NCBI RefSeq assembly: GCF_000336915.1
Contig: NZ_AOMD01000009.1
Coordinates: 1 to 64,000, forward strand
Direction of reading: 5' to 3'
Length of the DNA stretch: 64,000 bases
DNA from: Halococcus saccharolyticus DSM 5350
GTDB lineage: Archaea; Halobacteriota; Halobacteria; Halobacteriales; Halococcaceae
Part shown: positions 38,637 to 47,230 of the stretch, in pieces
Layout of the letters: each line of letters begins with the position of its first letter
How positions within the stretch are numbered: the stretch's first letter is position 1
The notes under the pieces: model-generated
Seen by the model: the letters and a program-made list of their open reading frames with translations, nothing else
What the model was told of the DNA's origin: nothing
Database searches by the model: none
Program-made: the position numbers and the translations under genes

Positions 38637-40049
38637 TCACCGACCGCGCTCCAGCCGGTGGCGGACGTTCCCGAGTGAACCCGCGAGTCGTCGCTGGATG
38701 CGCCGACGCTGATACACTCCTTCGCCGACACCCCAGACCAACAGGACGCCCAGCGAGACCACCACGATCGAGAACGCCCAGATCGGCATCCACGTCGGCT
38801 TGAACCACGGCGAAACCCGTCGCCAGCTCTCGGCGAGACCCGTGACTCCGGCCGGCAGTGGCGTTTTCGCGACCACACCCTTGACCACACTCGGAATCGT
38901 CGGCGCGCCGGAGACGCCCGTCTCGCTCCCGCCGTAGAGCGTGACGTTCCCCGAGGCGTTCTGATCGGTGATGGTCGGTCCGCCTGGCTCGTCGCCGTGA
39001 GCGATCCGCTCGGCGTCGTAGGTGGCCCACGGTGCGTCCATCTCCCAGACCACCTCGCCGGCCGGCGTAACCTCGATCACCCGGTGGTTCATCGAGTCCA
39101 CCACGAGCGTGTTGCCATTGGGAAGGCGATCGGCGTCACGGGGCCAGTTCAGATCGCCGGTCAGCGTCCAGGTGCGTTTCCACTCGCCCTCGCCCGGCGG
39201 CCCGCCGACGCGGGCGTACTCCACGATCCGGTCGTTTTCGGAATCGGCCACGAGGATCGTCGGCGTCCCGTTCTCGCTTTCGAAGTAGGTCGGGTTGTGC
39301 TGTTCGTACAGCGTGTCGTGGTCGTCGTCCGCACCGAGGCGCAGTTCGATATCTTTCGTCGAACGGTTGATCGAGATCACCTGATCCATGTTGCGCACCG
39401 AGACGAGGAACTCGCCGTCACGGACCGCATCGACGTCGTTGACGTGGGTCCAGTCCTCGGTTCGGACTCCCTTGTCCGCGTCGGCAGGGTAGTGGTTCTT
39501 GAACAGCCACTTCCACGTGACTTCGTCGGCAGTGCGGTTGTAGACGAACACCCGATCCCGGCTCGGGCGATTCTCGTCGTAGTTGATACCCGCGACGAGG
39601 AGTTCGTCGCCGTTGATGAGATCGACGTCGTGGATGTCGACGAGATCGAACCGCTCGGTCCAGACCCGTTTCTGAGTACGAGGATCGTACTCGTAGACCA
39701 CCGTGTTGCCCTGGACCGGGTTCACGACCAGCAGGTTGCCGTTCGGCAGCGGGTCGACGTCGTAAAACCAGTTATCGACCCCGTCCGGCCCGTCGTGTGT
39801 CCACTCAACGGCACCCGATTCGTTAACCGAGACGAGCCGGGCCGGGCGGCCGGGCAGCGAGACGTTGCGTGCGTTCCAGCCCTGGCTGGCGACCACCGTA
39901 TCGCCCTCCGGCGCGGATTCGGTGACGTCGGCTTCGAGCGTCGGCTCCTCGTACGAGAGCGTCAGCACGCCGCTGAACAGCAACAGCGAGACCACGATCG
40001 CCCCGAGTAGCCCCCGCACGAGCCACCGACGGGGCGGCAGATCGGCCAT
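38637..40049 (-). CDS. arylsulfotransferase-like membrane-anchored beta-propeller protein
   Basis: 470 residues. N-terminal signal anchor (about 12-32), a large extracytoplasmic domain of repeated beta blades with NGNLLVVNPVQGN, DPRTQKRVWTERFDLVDIHDVDLINGDELL, NHRVIEVTPAGEVVWEM, then a C-terminal helix near 420-445. ASST-family beta-propeller proteins have this layout. The catalytic His of true sulfotransferases is not clearly identifiable, so activity is unproven. Probably acts on the outer face of the membrane. Confidence 0.75.
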   Translation of the reverse strand: MADLPPRRWLVRGLLGAIVVSLLLFSGVLTLSYEEPTLEADVTESAPEGDTVVASQGWNARNVSLPGRPARLVSVNESGAVEWTHDGPDGVDNWFYDVDPLPNGNLLVVNPVQGNTVVYEYDPRTQKRVWTERFDLVDIHDVDLINGDELLVAGINYDENRPSRDRVFVYNRTADEVTWKWLFKNHYPADADKGVRTEDWTHVNDVDAVRDGEFLVSVRNMDQVISINRSTKDIELRLGADDDHDTLYEQHNPTYFESENGTPTILVADSENDRIVEYARVGGPPGEGEWKRTWTLTGDLNWPRDADRLPNGNTLVVDSMNHRVIEVTPAGEVVWEMDAPWATYDAERIAHGDEPGGPTITDQNASGNVTLYGGSETGVSGAPTIPSVVKGVVAKTPLPAGVTGLAESWRRVSPWFKPTWMPIWAFSIVVVSLGVLLVWGVGEGVYQRRRIQRRLAGSLGNVRHRLERGR

Positions 40050-40395
40050 ACCAGATCATGTCCGAATCGAACAATAACAGTTGCGAAACGGATGGGACAA
40101 CGGCGAGAGCGCGATAGGGACCGCTACGTGGTGATTGGCTAGAACGTACACAAGAGCGGGCGTACAGCGCGATCGTTGACCCGTGAGCTGCTCCTTCAGA
40201 GCTGGCCATCGGTGTATCCCGTGACGCGCTGTTGAACGTATGCGCGAACGACGATGCGCACTATGCCCTCCACATGGTTGTGGGCAAGGAGGCGTACTGA
40301 TTGTCATTACCCGTATGGTTGATTCGAGTCGCCCACGATTCTGTCGTGGTACAATCCGCGCGAGTCAAGTCATACGTCGGTGAGTGAGTAAAGAG
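40050..40395. other. intergenic region at the left edge of the RM island
   Basis: 346 bp with no gene I can support. Composition becomes more AT-rich towards the endonuclease gene. No clear inverted or direct repeat marks a boundary. Confidence 0.4.
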
Positions 40396-41292
40396 CTACA
40401 CAACGTCTGAAATACGCGAGAAGTCGATCGAATGTGTTGGAAGTTCGATACTTTCGTCGAACGCATTCCAGATGCGTTTGTTGATTCGTCCGTCGCTAAA
40501 GTTCAGATCATGCCACCAGATGTGTTTCAAGATACGGTCGTCTTCGATATCGTTGATGCCTGTGAGGACATCAAATAGGATTTCGACGAAGTGGATGTCG
40601 TCAAGTACAGGAAGTTGCGGATCAGGGTTGCCTGGCGTTGGGAAGTGCTTGGGGAATACGACTACATCAGGGATTACGCTCCCCTCGTTAGTGACGGCAC
40701 CTGCTGGTGGGTCTCGAATAACCATATAGCTCGGGTCCTGCGATTGGTTGAACCCCCAGCGGACAGCTCTATTGATGACCTCGTTCAAACGTGAGGACGG
40801 TGACTTTGTGTTTCGTGCATTTCTCTCGGACCATAGCATCAGCACGTCAGTGTTACTCGGAACTAATAGGTGGCCGATGGACTGGCCCTCACCACCCTTC
40901 ACGTCCATCGCGAAGGATTCACCAGTATCATCCAGCCTCCCTTTGAAGTCGATACGCTCACTCCCTCGCTGGTCAACGTACGTTAGTAGACCTTGCTCCT
41001 CTGCAGATTCAAGGAAAACGTCACGCACGACATCCTCGTTGTCTGCTCCGTGGCCCTGTCGATACATTCCTCCAAGGGAGAAGACGGCGTCCCGAAGTTC
41101 CCGTGAATAGTCTTGGGGAGTGATTGCCTCGTCATCAAACACTTCCGGGTGAGTGTCTCCGAGATTCTCTATCAATCGTTTCACCTCTTCCAACGTCTTC
41201 TTACGGTCTGCAGTGCCCAAGTCTGTGAATCCGAGCGTATCTGTCCAGGGGTCTTTCTCTACCACATACTGATTCGGACACCGTCTCTGCAA
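40396..41292 (-). CDS. predicted type II restriction endonuclease (PD-(D/E)XK)
   Basis: 298 residues. A PD-(D/E)XK-type core is visible as RID115F...D130-V-K132-GGEGQS, with Asp115, Asp130 and Lys132 as the likely catalytic set. The GGEGQS stretch after the lysine recalls several type II restriction enzymes, but I cannot assign a recognition site. Lower GC and codon use unlike the neighbours suggest transfer. The frame opens at TTG 41292; the GTG at 41265 (VVEKDPW) is an alternative start. A palindrome upstream is shared with the methyltransferase promoter, pointing to coordinated control. Confidence 0.7.
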   Translation of the reverse strand: MQRRCPNQYVVEKDPWTDTLGFTDLGTADRKKTLEEVKRLIENLGDTHPEVFDDEAITPQDYSRELRDAVFSLGGMYRQGHGADNEDVVRDVFLESAEEQGLLTYVDQRGSERIDFKGRLDDTGESFAMDVKGGEGQSIGHLLVPSNTDVLMLWSERNARNTKSPSSRLNEVINRAVRWGFNQSQDPSYMVIRDPPAGAVTNEGSVIPDVVVFPKHFPTPGNPDPQLPVLDDIHFVEILFDVLTGINDIEDDRILKHIWWHDLNFSDGRINKRIWNAFDESIELPTHSIDFSRISDVV

Positions 41293-41316
41293 ATAGAATA
41301 GATCCGAGAATATCGA

Positions 41317-41338
41317 TGCATAGGTTTCTACCTACGCA
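41317..41338. promoter_or_regulatory. operator-like palindrome, nuclease copy
   Basis: TGCATAGGT-TTCT-ACCTACGCA, 9-bp arms with one mismatch and a 4-bp spacer, lying 25-46 bp upstream of the endonuclease TTG start. 18 nt are identical to the copy at 42946-42967. The arms contain the AT-rich part of the presumed promoter. Confidence 0.65.
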
Positions 41339-41425
41339 AACAGATAGGTCTTCAGTTCGGTGAACGAAACGAGACCGCACGGATGAGTGGATAGTGGGTT
41401 TAGCTGTCTGCTGGTTCGAAGTCCG

Positions 41426-42208
41426 CTAAAAGTCGGCCAGCGACTGTTGCTGAATGGGGGCGAGACGCTCTTCGATGACAGCTCTGAACTCTTCGTTCAG
41501 CTCGTACCCGATGCACGCCCGCTCAAGGTCAAGAGCTGAGCACGCAGTCGTGCCGCTTCCGAAGAACGGGTCGAGGACGGTGTCCCCTTCATCTGTTGAG
41601 ACCTGAACGATTCGGTTGCTGAGCGAGACAGGGAACGGTGCTTTGTGCAGGACGTTCGTGCCGACCGACCCCCGCTTCACTGGATGCCGCCAGAGATTGC
41701 CGAGCCGATGTCCGGTCTCCACCGCGGGGTCTTCAGTACCGTTTGAACCACGCTCCTCACGAAACTTGTGGCCCTTCGACTTAGAGAGGTAGACGACATA
41801 CTCCTTCTTGTTCACGACGTTCCGGGCGGTCATCCCTGCGATGGCGGTCGGCTTGTACCAGGTGACCACGTCCTGAAGAACAAAGCCTACCTCTTCTGCT
41901 CGTTCAGCGATGTGATATGGGAGGAGTTGGAGGTCCCCCCGCTCCATCACGGTGTCAACGACAATCCACATCGTCCCGTCGTCGGCGAGTTTGTCGTAAC
42001 ACTCGCTCCATACTGTCTGCATCCGGTCGTGATACTGATTGTATGACTCATCGTTCGTGCCTATCTGGTCCTCGTGACCGTAGTCCTTCAAGTTCCAGTA
42101 GGGGGGCGATGTAATCACAGACTGGATTGACCCGTCCTCAACGGCTTCCATATTCTCACTTGACCCCCAGTGTACGTCCAACTGGTCGAAGGTGTCGATG
42201 TCTGGCAT
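41426..42208 (-). CDS. beta-class DNA amino-methyltransferase
   Basis: 260 residues. Motif IV TSPPY is at residues 33-37 and motif I LDPFFGSGTT is near residue 215, so the order IV...I marks the beta class. TSPPYW fits N4-cytosine or N6-adenine modification. The central part, about 60-190, should include the target-recognition domain. The ATG at 42208 overlaps the stop of the upstream methyltransferase-like gene (TGATG), so the two are coupled. It precedes the endonuclease on the same strand and is likely the protective enzyme of this system. GC is low for the window. Confidence 0.85.
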   Translation of the reverse strand: MPDIDTFDQLDVHWGSSENMEAVEDGSIQSVITSPPYWNLKDYGHEDQIGTNDESYNQYHDRMQTVWSECYDKLADDGTMWIVVDTVMERGDLQLLPYHIAERAEEVGFVLQDVVTWYKPTAIAGMTARNVVNKKEYVVYLSKSKGHKFREERGSNGTEDPAVETGHRLGNLWRHPVKRGSVGTNVLHKAPFPVSLSNRIVQVSTDEGDTVLDPFFGSGTTACSALDLERACIGYELNEEFRAVIEERLAPIQQQSLADF

Positions 42209-42933
42209 CAATTGGTCACTTCTCCGGTAAGGTTCGTGTGAGCGAGTTTCTCAACGACCCGGTCTTCGCCTGTGACCGTATCCACGAGGCTGTCGCCACC
42301 GTTGATGACGTAGACGGCCTCACCCTCGTCTGAACCAACGATAACGCATCGACGGACTGCTTCTTCGAGGGGAATCGGTCCCGTTTCGTCGATCTCTTGA
42401 TTGTCTGTTTGTGTCCGATCTTCCTTGAGCCAGACGTTGCCTGGGTCCTTGCCGTTCTCATTGTACCGACTCACTTTCTGGTCATGGTATGCACTATTGC
42501 CCTTCCTCCGTTCCCCACCCCACTCGTGCCCTTCGTAGACGTGTGCAACACGTATTCGGTCCTTCTCGAACCGATATTCGCGCTTGTTCTTGACAAAGAA
42601 GAGAATCTCGTCGTATGCGCTCTCCATGTCTGCCCCTCGGTCTTCCCATCGATGGACAGTGATGGTGTTCTTCAGCACAAGGTTTGCCTCCCCTCTGGCA
42701 TGGTCTGCTATTGCCATCGCTGCAGGCCACATTCGACCGCCTCGGTAGTCGTTTGGGGCAATGACCCAGAGGACCTCACTATCGCTCATTCGGTCGTAGA
42801 TAGATGACCAGAGACCACTCGTCTCATCTAGCAAACCGTCTATAGAAGTCGCCTGAGAAACACAAGCAGTGAGGTCAACGAAGTACATCCGATCATCTAT
42901 CCCTTCTCGTTCTCGGTGACTTGAGTTCTTCAT
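42208..42933 (-). CDS. catalytically degenerate methyltransferase-like partner
   Basis: 241 residues that follow the same plan as the neighbouring methyltransferase. VLWVIAPNDYRGG matches its MWIVVDTVMERGD, YDEILFFVKNKREYRF matches EYVVYLSKSKGHKF, DPGNVWL matches RLGNLWR and PIPLEEAVRRCVIVGSDEGEAVY matches PVSLSNRIVQVSTDEGDTVL. But the motif IV position reads VDLTACV instead of TSPPY, and the motif I position reads VINGGDSLVDTV instead of LDPFFGSGTT. It probably cannot bind SAM or catalyse. It may be a structural or DNA-recognition subunit of a heterodimer. Not a recent pseudogene, as the frame is intact. Confidence 0.7.
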   Translation of the reverse strand: MKNSSHREREGIDDRMYFVDLTACVSQATSIDGLLDETSGLWSSIYDRMSDSEVLWVIAPNDYRGGRMWPAAMAIADHARGEANLVLKNTITVHRWEDRGADMESAYDEILFFVKNKREYRFEKDRIRVAHVYEGHEWGGERRKGNSAYHDQKVSRYNENGKDPGNVWLKEDRTQTDNQEIDETGPIPLEEAVRRCVIVGSDEGEAVYVINGGDSLVDTVTGEDRVVEKLAHTNLTGEVTN

Positions 42934-42945
42934 TCTACTCCCGAA

Positions 42946-42967
42946 TGCATAGGTTTCTACCTAGGCA
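42946..42967. promoter_or_regulatory. operator-like palindrome, methyltransferase/regulator copy
   Basis: TGCATAGGT-TTCT-ACCTAGGCA, 9-bp arms with one mismatch and a 4-bp spacer. It lies 13-34 bp upstream of the methyltransferase-like gene (ATG 42933) and in front of the divergent regulator. More AGGT half-sites (cataggtgattaggtatg) continue to about 42983, beside a TATA-like tatagtttatg for the regulator. Confidence 0.65.
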
Positions 42968-43020
42968 TAGGTGATTAGGTATGTATAGTTTATGACCGAC
43001 CTAAAGAAACATCTCTGTGA

Positions 43021-43266
43021 ATGAGTTTGACGCTGACGGACGCCAAACGGACCATCCTCGCTCTCCTCGCGGACAAGCCCCGGCATGGATACGCGCTCGC
43101 GAGCGAGGTTGGCGTCCAGGGGAGCACAATGTATGAACACTTGCAGCAGCTCGAAGGAGCAGGCTACGTCACAAGTCACGAAGACGGTCGCAGGAGGATG
43201 TATAAGCTCACTCGGCGAGGTGAACTGACTGTTGAAGCCGATCAGATCGGTGACTCCACTGGCTAA
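43021..43266 (+). CDS. PadR-like winged-helix regulator
   Basis: 81 residues. The whole protein is a winged-helix domain: ILALLADKPRHGYALASEVG, then GSTMYEHLQQLEGAGYVTS, wing EDGRRRMYKLTRRGE. The HGYAL block is a PadR hallmark. It has no PadR C-terminal dimerisation helix, so it is a minimal form. It is divergent from the methyltransferase pair across a palindromic site and probably controls the restriction-modification genes, similar in role to a C protein. The ATG is 25-38 bp from a TATA-like element. Confidence 0.75.
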   Translation: MSLTLTDAKRTILALLADKPRHGYALASEVGVQGSTMYEHLQQLEGAGYVTSHEDGRRRMYKLTRRGELTVEADQIGDSTG

Positions 43267-43361
43267 CAGTATCCCGCACTGGCGAGCGAGACTTCTCTTC
43301 CCAGAGGAGTGCAGCGAGACTCACAAACGTACTGTGTATTAAAATTCGTTTACTGAAGACA

Positions 43362-46199
43362 TTAATCCCAGAACGACTGGGTGCGAGCGTACTGGCGTTC
43401 CTGGGCTAAAATGTCGCGATAGAAGTCGTCCTCGTTCTCGCGGAGTTTCGCGATGATTCGGGCGGCGTTGTGCGGGCCGACCCCGCGGGCAGCGAGCGCG
43501 ATCACGGCCTGCTTGCCGTGACTCTGGACGAGCGTCGCGGCCTGGTGTGCGCGCTGAGTCTGCTTTTCCTGCTCGTCGTCCTTCTCGTCGGCCCGGACGG
43601 CCGCGACGACCTCCTCGGCCCACGGGTTGAGCGCCGCGATCCGGGTCGACCCACACAGCGGACACTCGGGCTGGTCGGGAATCCGGCCCACCTCCTGGGT
43701 GCGCTCCCACTCCTCGCAGTGCAGACAGAGCAGGCGCATCCGATCCTCCCGGATCCGCTCGCGGATCGTCTCGATCACGCTCGCATCGGCATTTTCGGGC
43801 GCAAGTAGCTCCGTGCCAGACGATCGGCCATCGATCCCGATCGGCGTGCGCCCGCCGTGGGTTTCGATCGCGATCTCGCCATTCTGAATCGCCGCGAGGA
43901 TCTCGCCGGCAATCTCGATGGCCAGATCCTCGTGGAACACCTCGCGGACGGCCTCGTCGTACACCGGTGTGCCTTCGAGCGCCGCGAGCAGCCGATCCCG
44001 ACCGAACCGCTCGTTGCCCTGCCACGACTTGAGCGCGCCGAAGGTGGCCGCGACCTGGGCGAGCTTGAACTTCAGCGCGTCGGAGTTCTTGAGGCTGAGT
44101 TCGATGATCCCCTCAACGTGTGCGGGGTCGGTTTCTTCGAGAATTTCGACAATATCTCGACCCGCTATGCCGCGGGGGACGTCAAGTTCGATCCGGTAGG
44201 GATCGATCTCCATCCCGACCGAAGAGCCGGTTTGCTGGCCGAGCAGCGCCGACAGCACGCGCCCGAGCGTCTCGTTCACGGTGTGACCGAACGCGGCGTT
44301 CACCACCGCGTCGCGGTTCTCGAACTCCACCACGATCCGGTCGTCGGTCGGCATCGGTGCGTCGGTCTCGGCGTGGCGTTCGATCGGGCCGAGCGCCTCG
44401 CTCGCGGTGTACTCGTCAGTCGGATAGCGATCGACGAGATCGCGCGCCACCCCATCTCGCGACGCTCCCCCGGAAAATGACTCGCCTGCCCGTCCGCGAA
44501 TCGCGCCGACCTCGCCCGCGACCGGTTGCGGCACCGGGATCTCCTGACCGGTCCAGGAAGGCACTTCGCCCGCGGGGTCCTCGATCGGGCTCACCTTCAC
44601 TTCGCTCTCTTCGTCGTCGACCTCCGCGATCCGCCACATCTCGCCCCGTTGAATGAACACCTCACCTGGCCCGGCGAAGTTGACCACGAAGCGCTCGTCG
44701 AGCGTGCCGATCGTCCGACCGGAGGCCATGTCGGCCACAGTATAGGTCTCCTCGTCCGGGATCATCGAGAGGTTGGCGTAGAAGTACTGCCACGTGCCGC
44801 CCGATTTTTCGAGACGGTCGGCCTCCTCGTCGAGCCAGAGGATCCGATTGCCCGAGAGTTCGCGGACGACCTCTTTGAACCGCTCGCGCGAGAGGTCGCG
44901 GAACGGATAGGCACGAGTGACGATCTCGTAGGCCCGCGCTGCGGCGATCTCGCCGAAGTCCATCACGAGCCCCGCGATCTGGTTCGCCACCGTGTCGAGG
45001 CTGCCGTGGTGGATTTCCGCGGGTTCGACGAGGCCCTCATGCGCGCGCCGGCAGATCGCGAGCGCTTCGAGTGTGTCGTCCGGCCGGGTCGTGAGCACAG
45101 TTCCGGACGAAAGCCGGTCGGCGCGGTGGCCCGCCCGCCCCACTCGCTGGAGGAGGCGGGCGACTTCACGAGGGCTCTGGTACTGGATCACATGATCAAC
45201 CCGTCCCACGTCGATTCCAAGTTCCATCGAGGACGTGCAAAGGAGTCCGTCGAGTTCGCCAGCCTTGAACGCGTCCTCGATCTCGATCCGGGCCTCCTTC
45301 GAGAGCGAGCCATGGTGCACTCCAATAGGAAGGTCAAGCGCGTTGCACCGCGAACCGAGCGCTTCGGCGGTCTGGCGGGTGTTGACGAAGATCAGCGTCG
45401 ACTCGTTGTCGGCGACGAGATCGCGGATCGCGCGGACGTGGCTCGCGAGCGGGGGTTCGGTGGCGAGTTCGCCCGCGAGCCGTTCGTCCTCGTCGGTGAC
45501 GTGGGGCTCGCGAACCCTGACGTCGAGTCGACTGCCGACATCGACCTCGATGAGTTCACAGCCCCGACCGCCGGTGAGGAATGCGCCGACCTCGCCGGGG
45601 TCGCCGACGGTCGCCGAGAGCCCGATCCGCTGGAACGCGTTCGCGAGCTCGCGGAGGCGTTCGAGCCCGATCGTGAGCTGGGCTCCGCGCTTCGACGCCG
45701 CGAGTTCGTGGACCTCGTCGATCACGACGTGCGAGACATCCGAAAGCGCTTTCCGGAGTTTTTCGCCCGTGAGCATCGCCTGAAGGGTTTCGGGCGTCGT
45801 CACGAGCACGTCCGGTGGGTCGTCGGCCTGTTTCTGTCGCTGGTACTGGGTGGTGTCGCCGTGGCGCACGTCGATATCCAGATCGAGCTGATCGCCCCAC
45901 CAGTCGAGCCGATCGCGCATGTCGCGGTTGAGCGCCCTGAGCGGCGTGATGTAGAGCACCGAGATGCCGAACCGTTCCGTCCCGGCGACCGCGTCGAACA
46001 CCGGCAACATCGCGGTCTCGGTTTTGCCGGTCCCCGTCGGTGCGATCACGAGTCCGTCTCGGCCGGTGGCGAGCGGCGGGATCGCCTTGCGCTGTGGCTC
46101 GGTTGGCGTCTCGAATCCGCGTTCTGAGAGCGCCGTCCTGACAGCGCTGCCGAGATGCGTGAAGGCCGCCGCAGAGTCGGCGGCCTCGCTGTCTGCCAT
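43362..46199 (-). CDS. lhr: Lhr-type DEAD/DEAH helicase
   Basis: 945 residues. Q-motif region ERGFETPTEPQRKAIP, Walker A APTGTGKTETAM, DEAH-like DEVHEL, TLIFVNTRQTAEALGSR, then HQYQSPREVARLLQRVGRAGHR-type motif VI (QRVGRAGHR). An Lhr winged-helix and beta-barrel region follow, and a zinc motif CLHCEEWERTQEVGRIPDQPECPLCG is near residue 845. Lhr translocates on single-stranded DNA in repair. Monocistronic; the 3' end lies 95 bp from the regulator gene. Confidence 0.92.
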   Translation of the reverse strand: MADSEAADSAAAFTHLGSAVRTALSERGFETPTEPQRKAIPPLATGRDGLVIAPTGTGKTETAMLPVFDAVAGTERFGISVLYITPLRALNRDMRDRLDWWGDQLDLDIDVRHGDTTQYQRQKQADDPPDVLVTTPETLQAMLTGEKLRKALSDVSHVVIDEVHELAASKRGAQLTIGLERLRELANAFQRIGLSATVGDPGEVGAFLTGGRGCELIEVDVGSRLDVRVREPHVTDEDERLAGELATEPPLASHVRAIRDLVADNESTLIFVNTRQTAEALGSRCNALDLPIGVHHGSLSKEARIEIEDAFKAGELDGLLCTSSMELGIDVGRVDHVIQYQSPREVARLLQRVGRAGHRADRLSSGTVLTTRPDDTLEALAICRRAHEGLVEPAEIHHGSLDTVANQIAGLVMDFGEIAAARAYEIVTRAYPFRDLSRERFKEVVRELSGNRILWLDEEADRLEKSGGTWQYFYANLSMIPDEETYTVADMASGRTIGTLDERFVVNFAGPGEVFIQRGEMWRIAEVDDEESEVKVSPIEDPAGEVPSWTGQEIPVPQPVAGEVGAIRGRAGESFSGGASRDGVARDLVDRYPTDEYTASEALGPIERHAETDAPMPTDDRIVVEFENRDAVVNAAFGHTVNETLGRVLSALLGQQTGSSVGMEIDPYRIELDVPRGIAGRDIVEILEETDPAHVEGIIELSLKNSDALKFKLAQVAATFGALKSWQGNERFGRDRLLAALEGTPVYDEAVREVFHEDLAIEIAGEILAAIQNGEIAIETHGGRTPIGIDGRSSGTELLAPENADASVIETIRERIREDRMRLLCLHCEEWERTQEVGRIPDQPECPLCGSTRIAALNPWAEEVVAAVRADEKDDEQEKQTQRAHQAATLVQSHGKQAVIALAARGVGPHNAARIIAKLRENEDDFYRDILAQERQYARTQSFWD

Positions 46200-46456
46200 T
46201 GGAGTGGAAAAGAGCGCGAGCCGATTAAGAACTCCGTCTCGTCGGCGTTTCGGCAGAATCGGCGATCAGTTTTCGAGCGCACGCTGTCGTTCCCGCACCA
46301 CGTCGGCGACGGTCTCATAGTCCACGATGCCGGAGAAACTCAGCATCGAGCTGTTCTCGATTCTGAGTGCAATGGCCTCGTTGACGACTACGATTCCCAG
46401 CGCGATAGCGTCCGCCGATTGCGTGCACTCACGATAGGCTAACGGGGAATGCTGAT
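46200..46456. other. intergenic region with degenerate open-frame fragment
   Basis: On the minus strand a frame ending at 46266 (ALGIVVVNEAIALRIENS...ERQRALEN) looks haloarchaeal, but no usual start codon precedes it within the gap other than an internal ATG (ATG CTG). It may be a decayed gene or a non-coding stretch. No other feature seen. Confidence 0.3.
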
Positions 46457-47230
46457 TCAGACGTCCCGATATGTGCCGAGGCGCGTCCCGTCGAGCAGGT
46501 ACGCCTCGCCTTCCGCGAGTCCGTCCGGCAAGAACGGTGCGAGGAACTCTTGGCCAGGCACGTTCACCCACGTCCCGCCCGATAGATCGTTGAACGCCGG
46601 GAACACCACCAACTCGCCGTCGATCGCGAGTTCCTCGTCGTGGTGGTCGCGAAACGGCTCCGGGGCGAGCCGACCACGGAGCCAGGCGCGCTCGGCCCGG
46701 CTCCCGCCCACGTCGTCTTCCAGGCGCACGGTCGGATGTTCGTGGCCGATACAGACCACCTCGCACTCCAGGACCTCCTGGCTCGGCCACGTATGGCCGT
46801 GTGAGAGTCCCACGTCCCCGAACGTGGTGCCGTCGGTCGGTGTCACGTCGATCTCGATCCCCACATCGTCGGCCAACGAGTCGATCTCGCCGTCGTGATT
46901 CCCTTTCACGACCGTCACCGACGCCCGACCGTCGAGTGCGGCGAACAGTGTCGTGAGTTCGTCGCGTTCGGCTCCCCGTGCGCCGCCGATCGCGTGGGCG
47001 AGATCGCCGAGGAACACGACGCGGTCGACACCGGTCGTATCGAGCAACGAGAGGAGGTGTTCGCGCCGCTCGCGTGATTGGCTCGGAAGCTCGACGCCCT
47101 GTCGACCCAGCCCGGCTTCGAGCCCGGCGTGGTAGTCCGCCACGCAGAGTGCGCGCTCGTCATCGCCCTCGATCACGGCAACGGATTCGCCGGGCACGGG
47201 TTCGACGCGCCCGGACTCGGCCCGCGCCAT
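46457..47230 (-). CDS. rpe: RPA-operon metallophosphoesterase (RPE)
   Basis: 257 residues. Calcineurin-type metal ligands are seen: VADYHAG (Asp/His), FLGDLAHA (GD-x), VKGNHDGEID (GNHD), LSHGHTWP and IGHEHPTV (GHxH). It hydrolyses phosphoesters, probably of nucleic acids. It sits directly after rpap1 with its start overlapping that stop by one base, matching the rpa1-rpap1-rpe operon known from Haloferax. The ATG at 47230 gives the family N-terminus. Confidence 0.88.
   Translation of the reverse strand: MARAESGRVEPVPGESVAVIEGDDERALCVADYHAGLEAGLGRQGVELPSQSRERREHLLSLLDTTGVDRVVFLGDLAHAIGGARGAERDELTTLFAALDGRASVTVVKGNHDGEIDSLADDVGIEIDVTPTDGTTFGDVGLSHGHTWPSQEVLECEVVCIGHEHPTVRLEDDVGGSRAERAWLRGRLAPEPFRDHHDEELAIDGELVVFPAFNDLSGGTWVNVPGQEFLAPFLPDGLAEGEAYLLDGTRLGTYRDV

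Noticed and set aside
44526-46127. 533-residue plus-strand open frame across the lhr helicase
   Set aside because: The minus strand encodes all helicase motifs there; the plus frame is a codon-bias shadow.
46266-46790. 174-residue minus-strand frame downstream of and overlapping the RPE gene
   Set aside because: Most of it overlaps RPE in another frame; only the last 40 or so codons look coding and they have no normal start.
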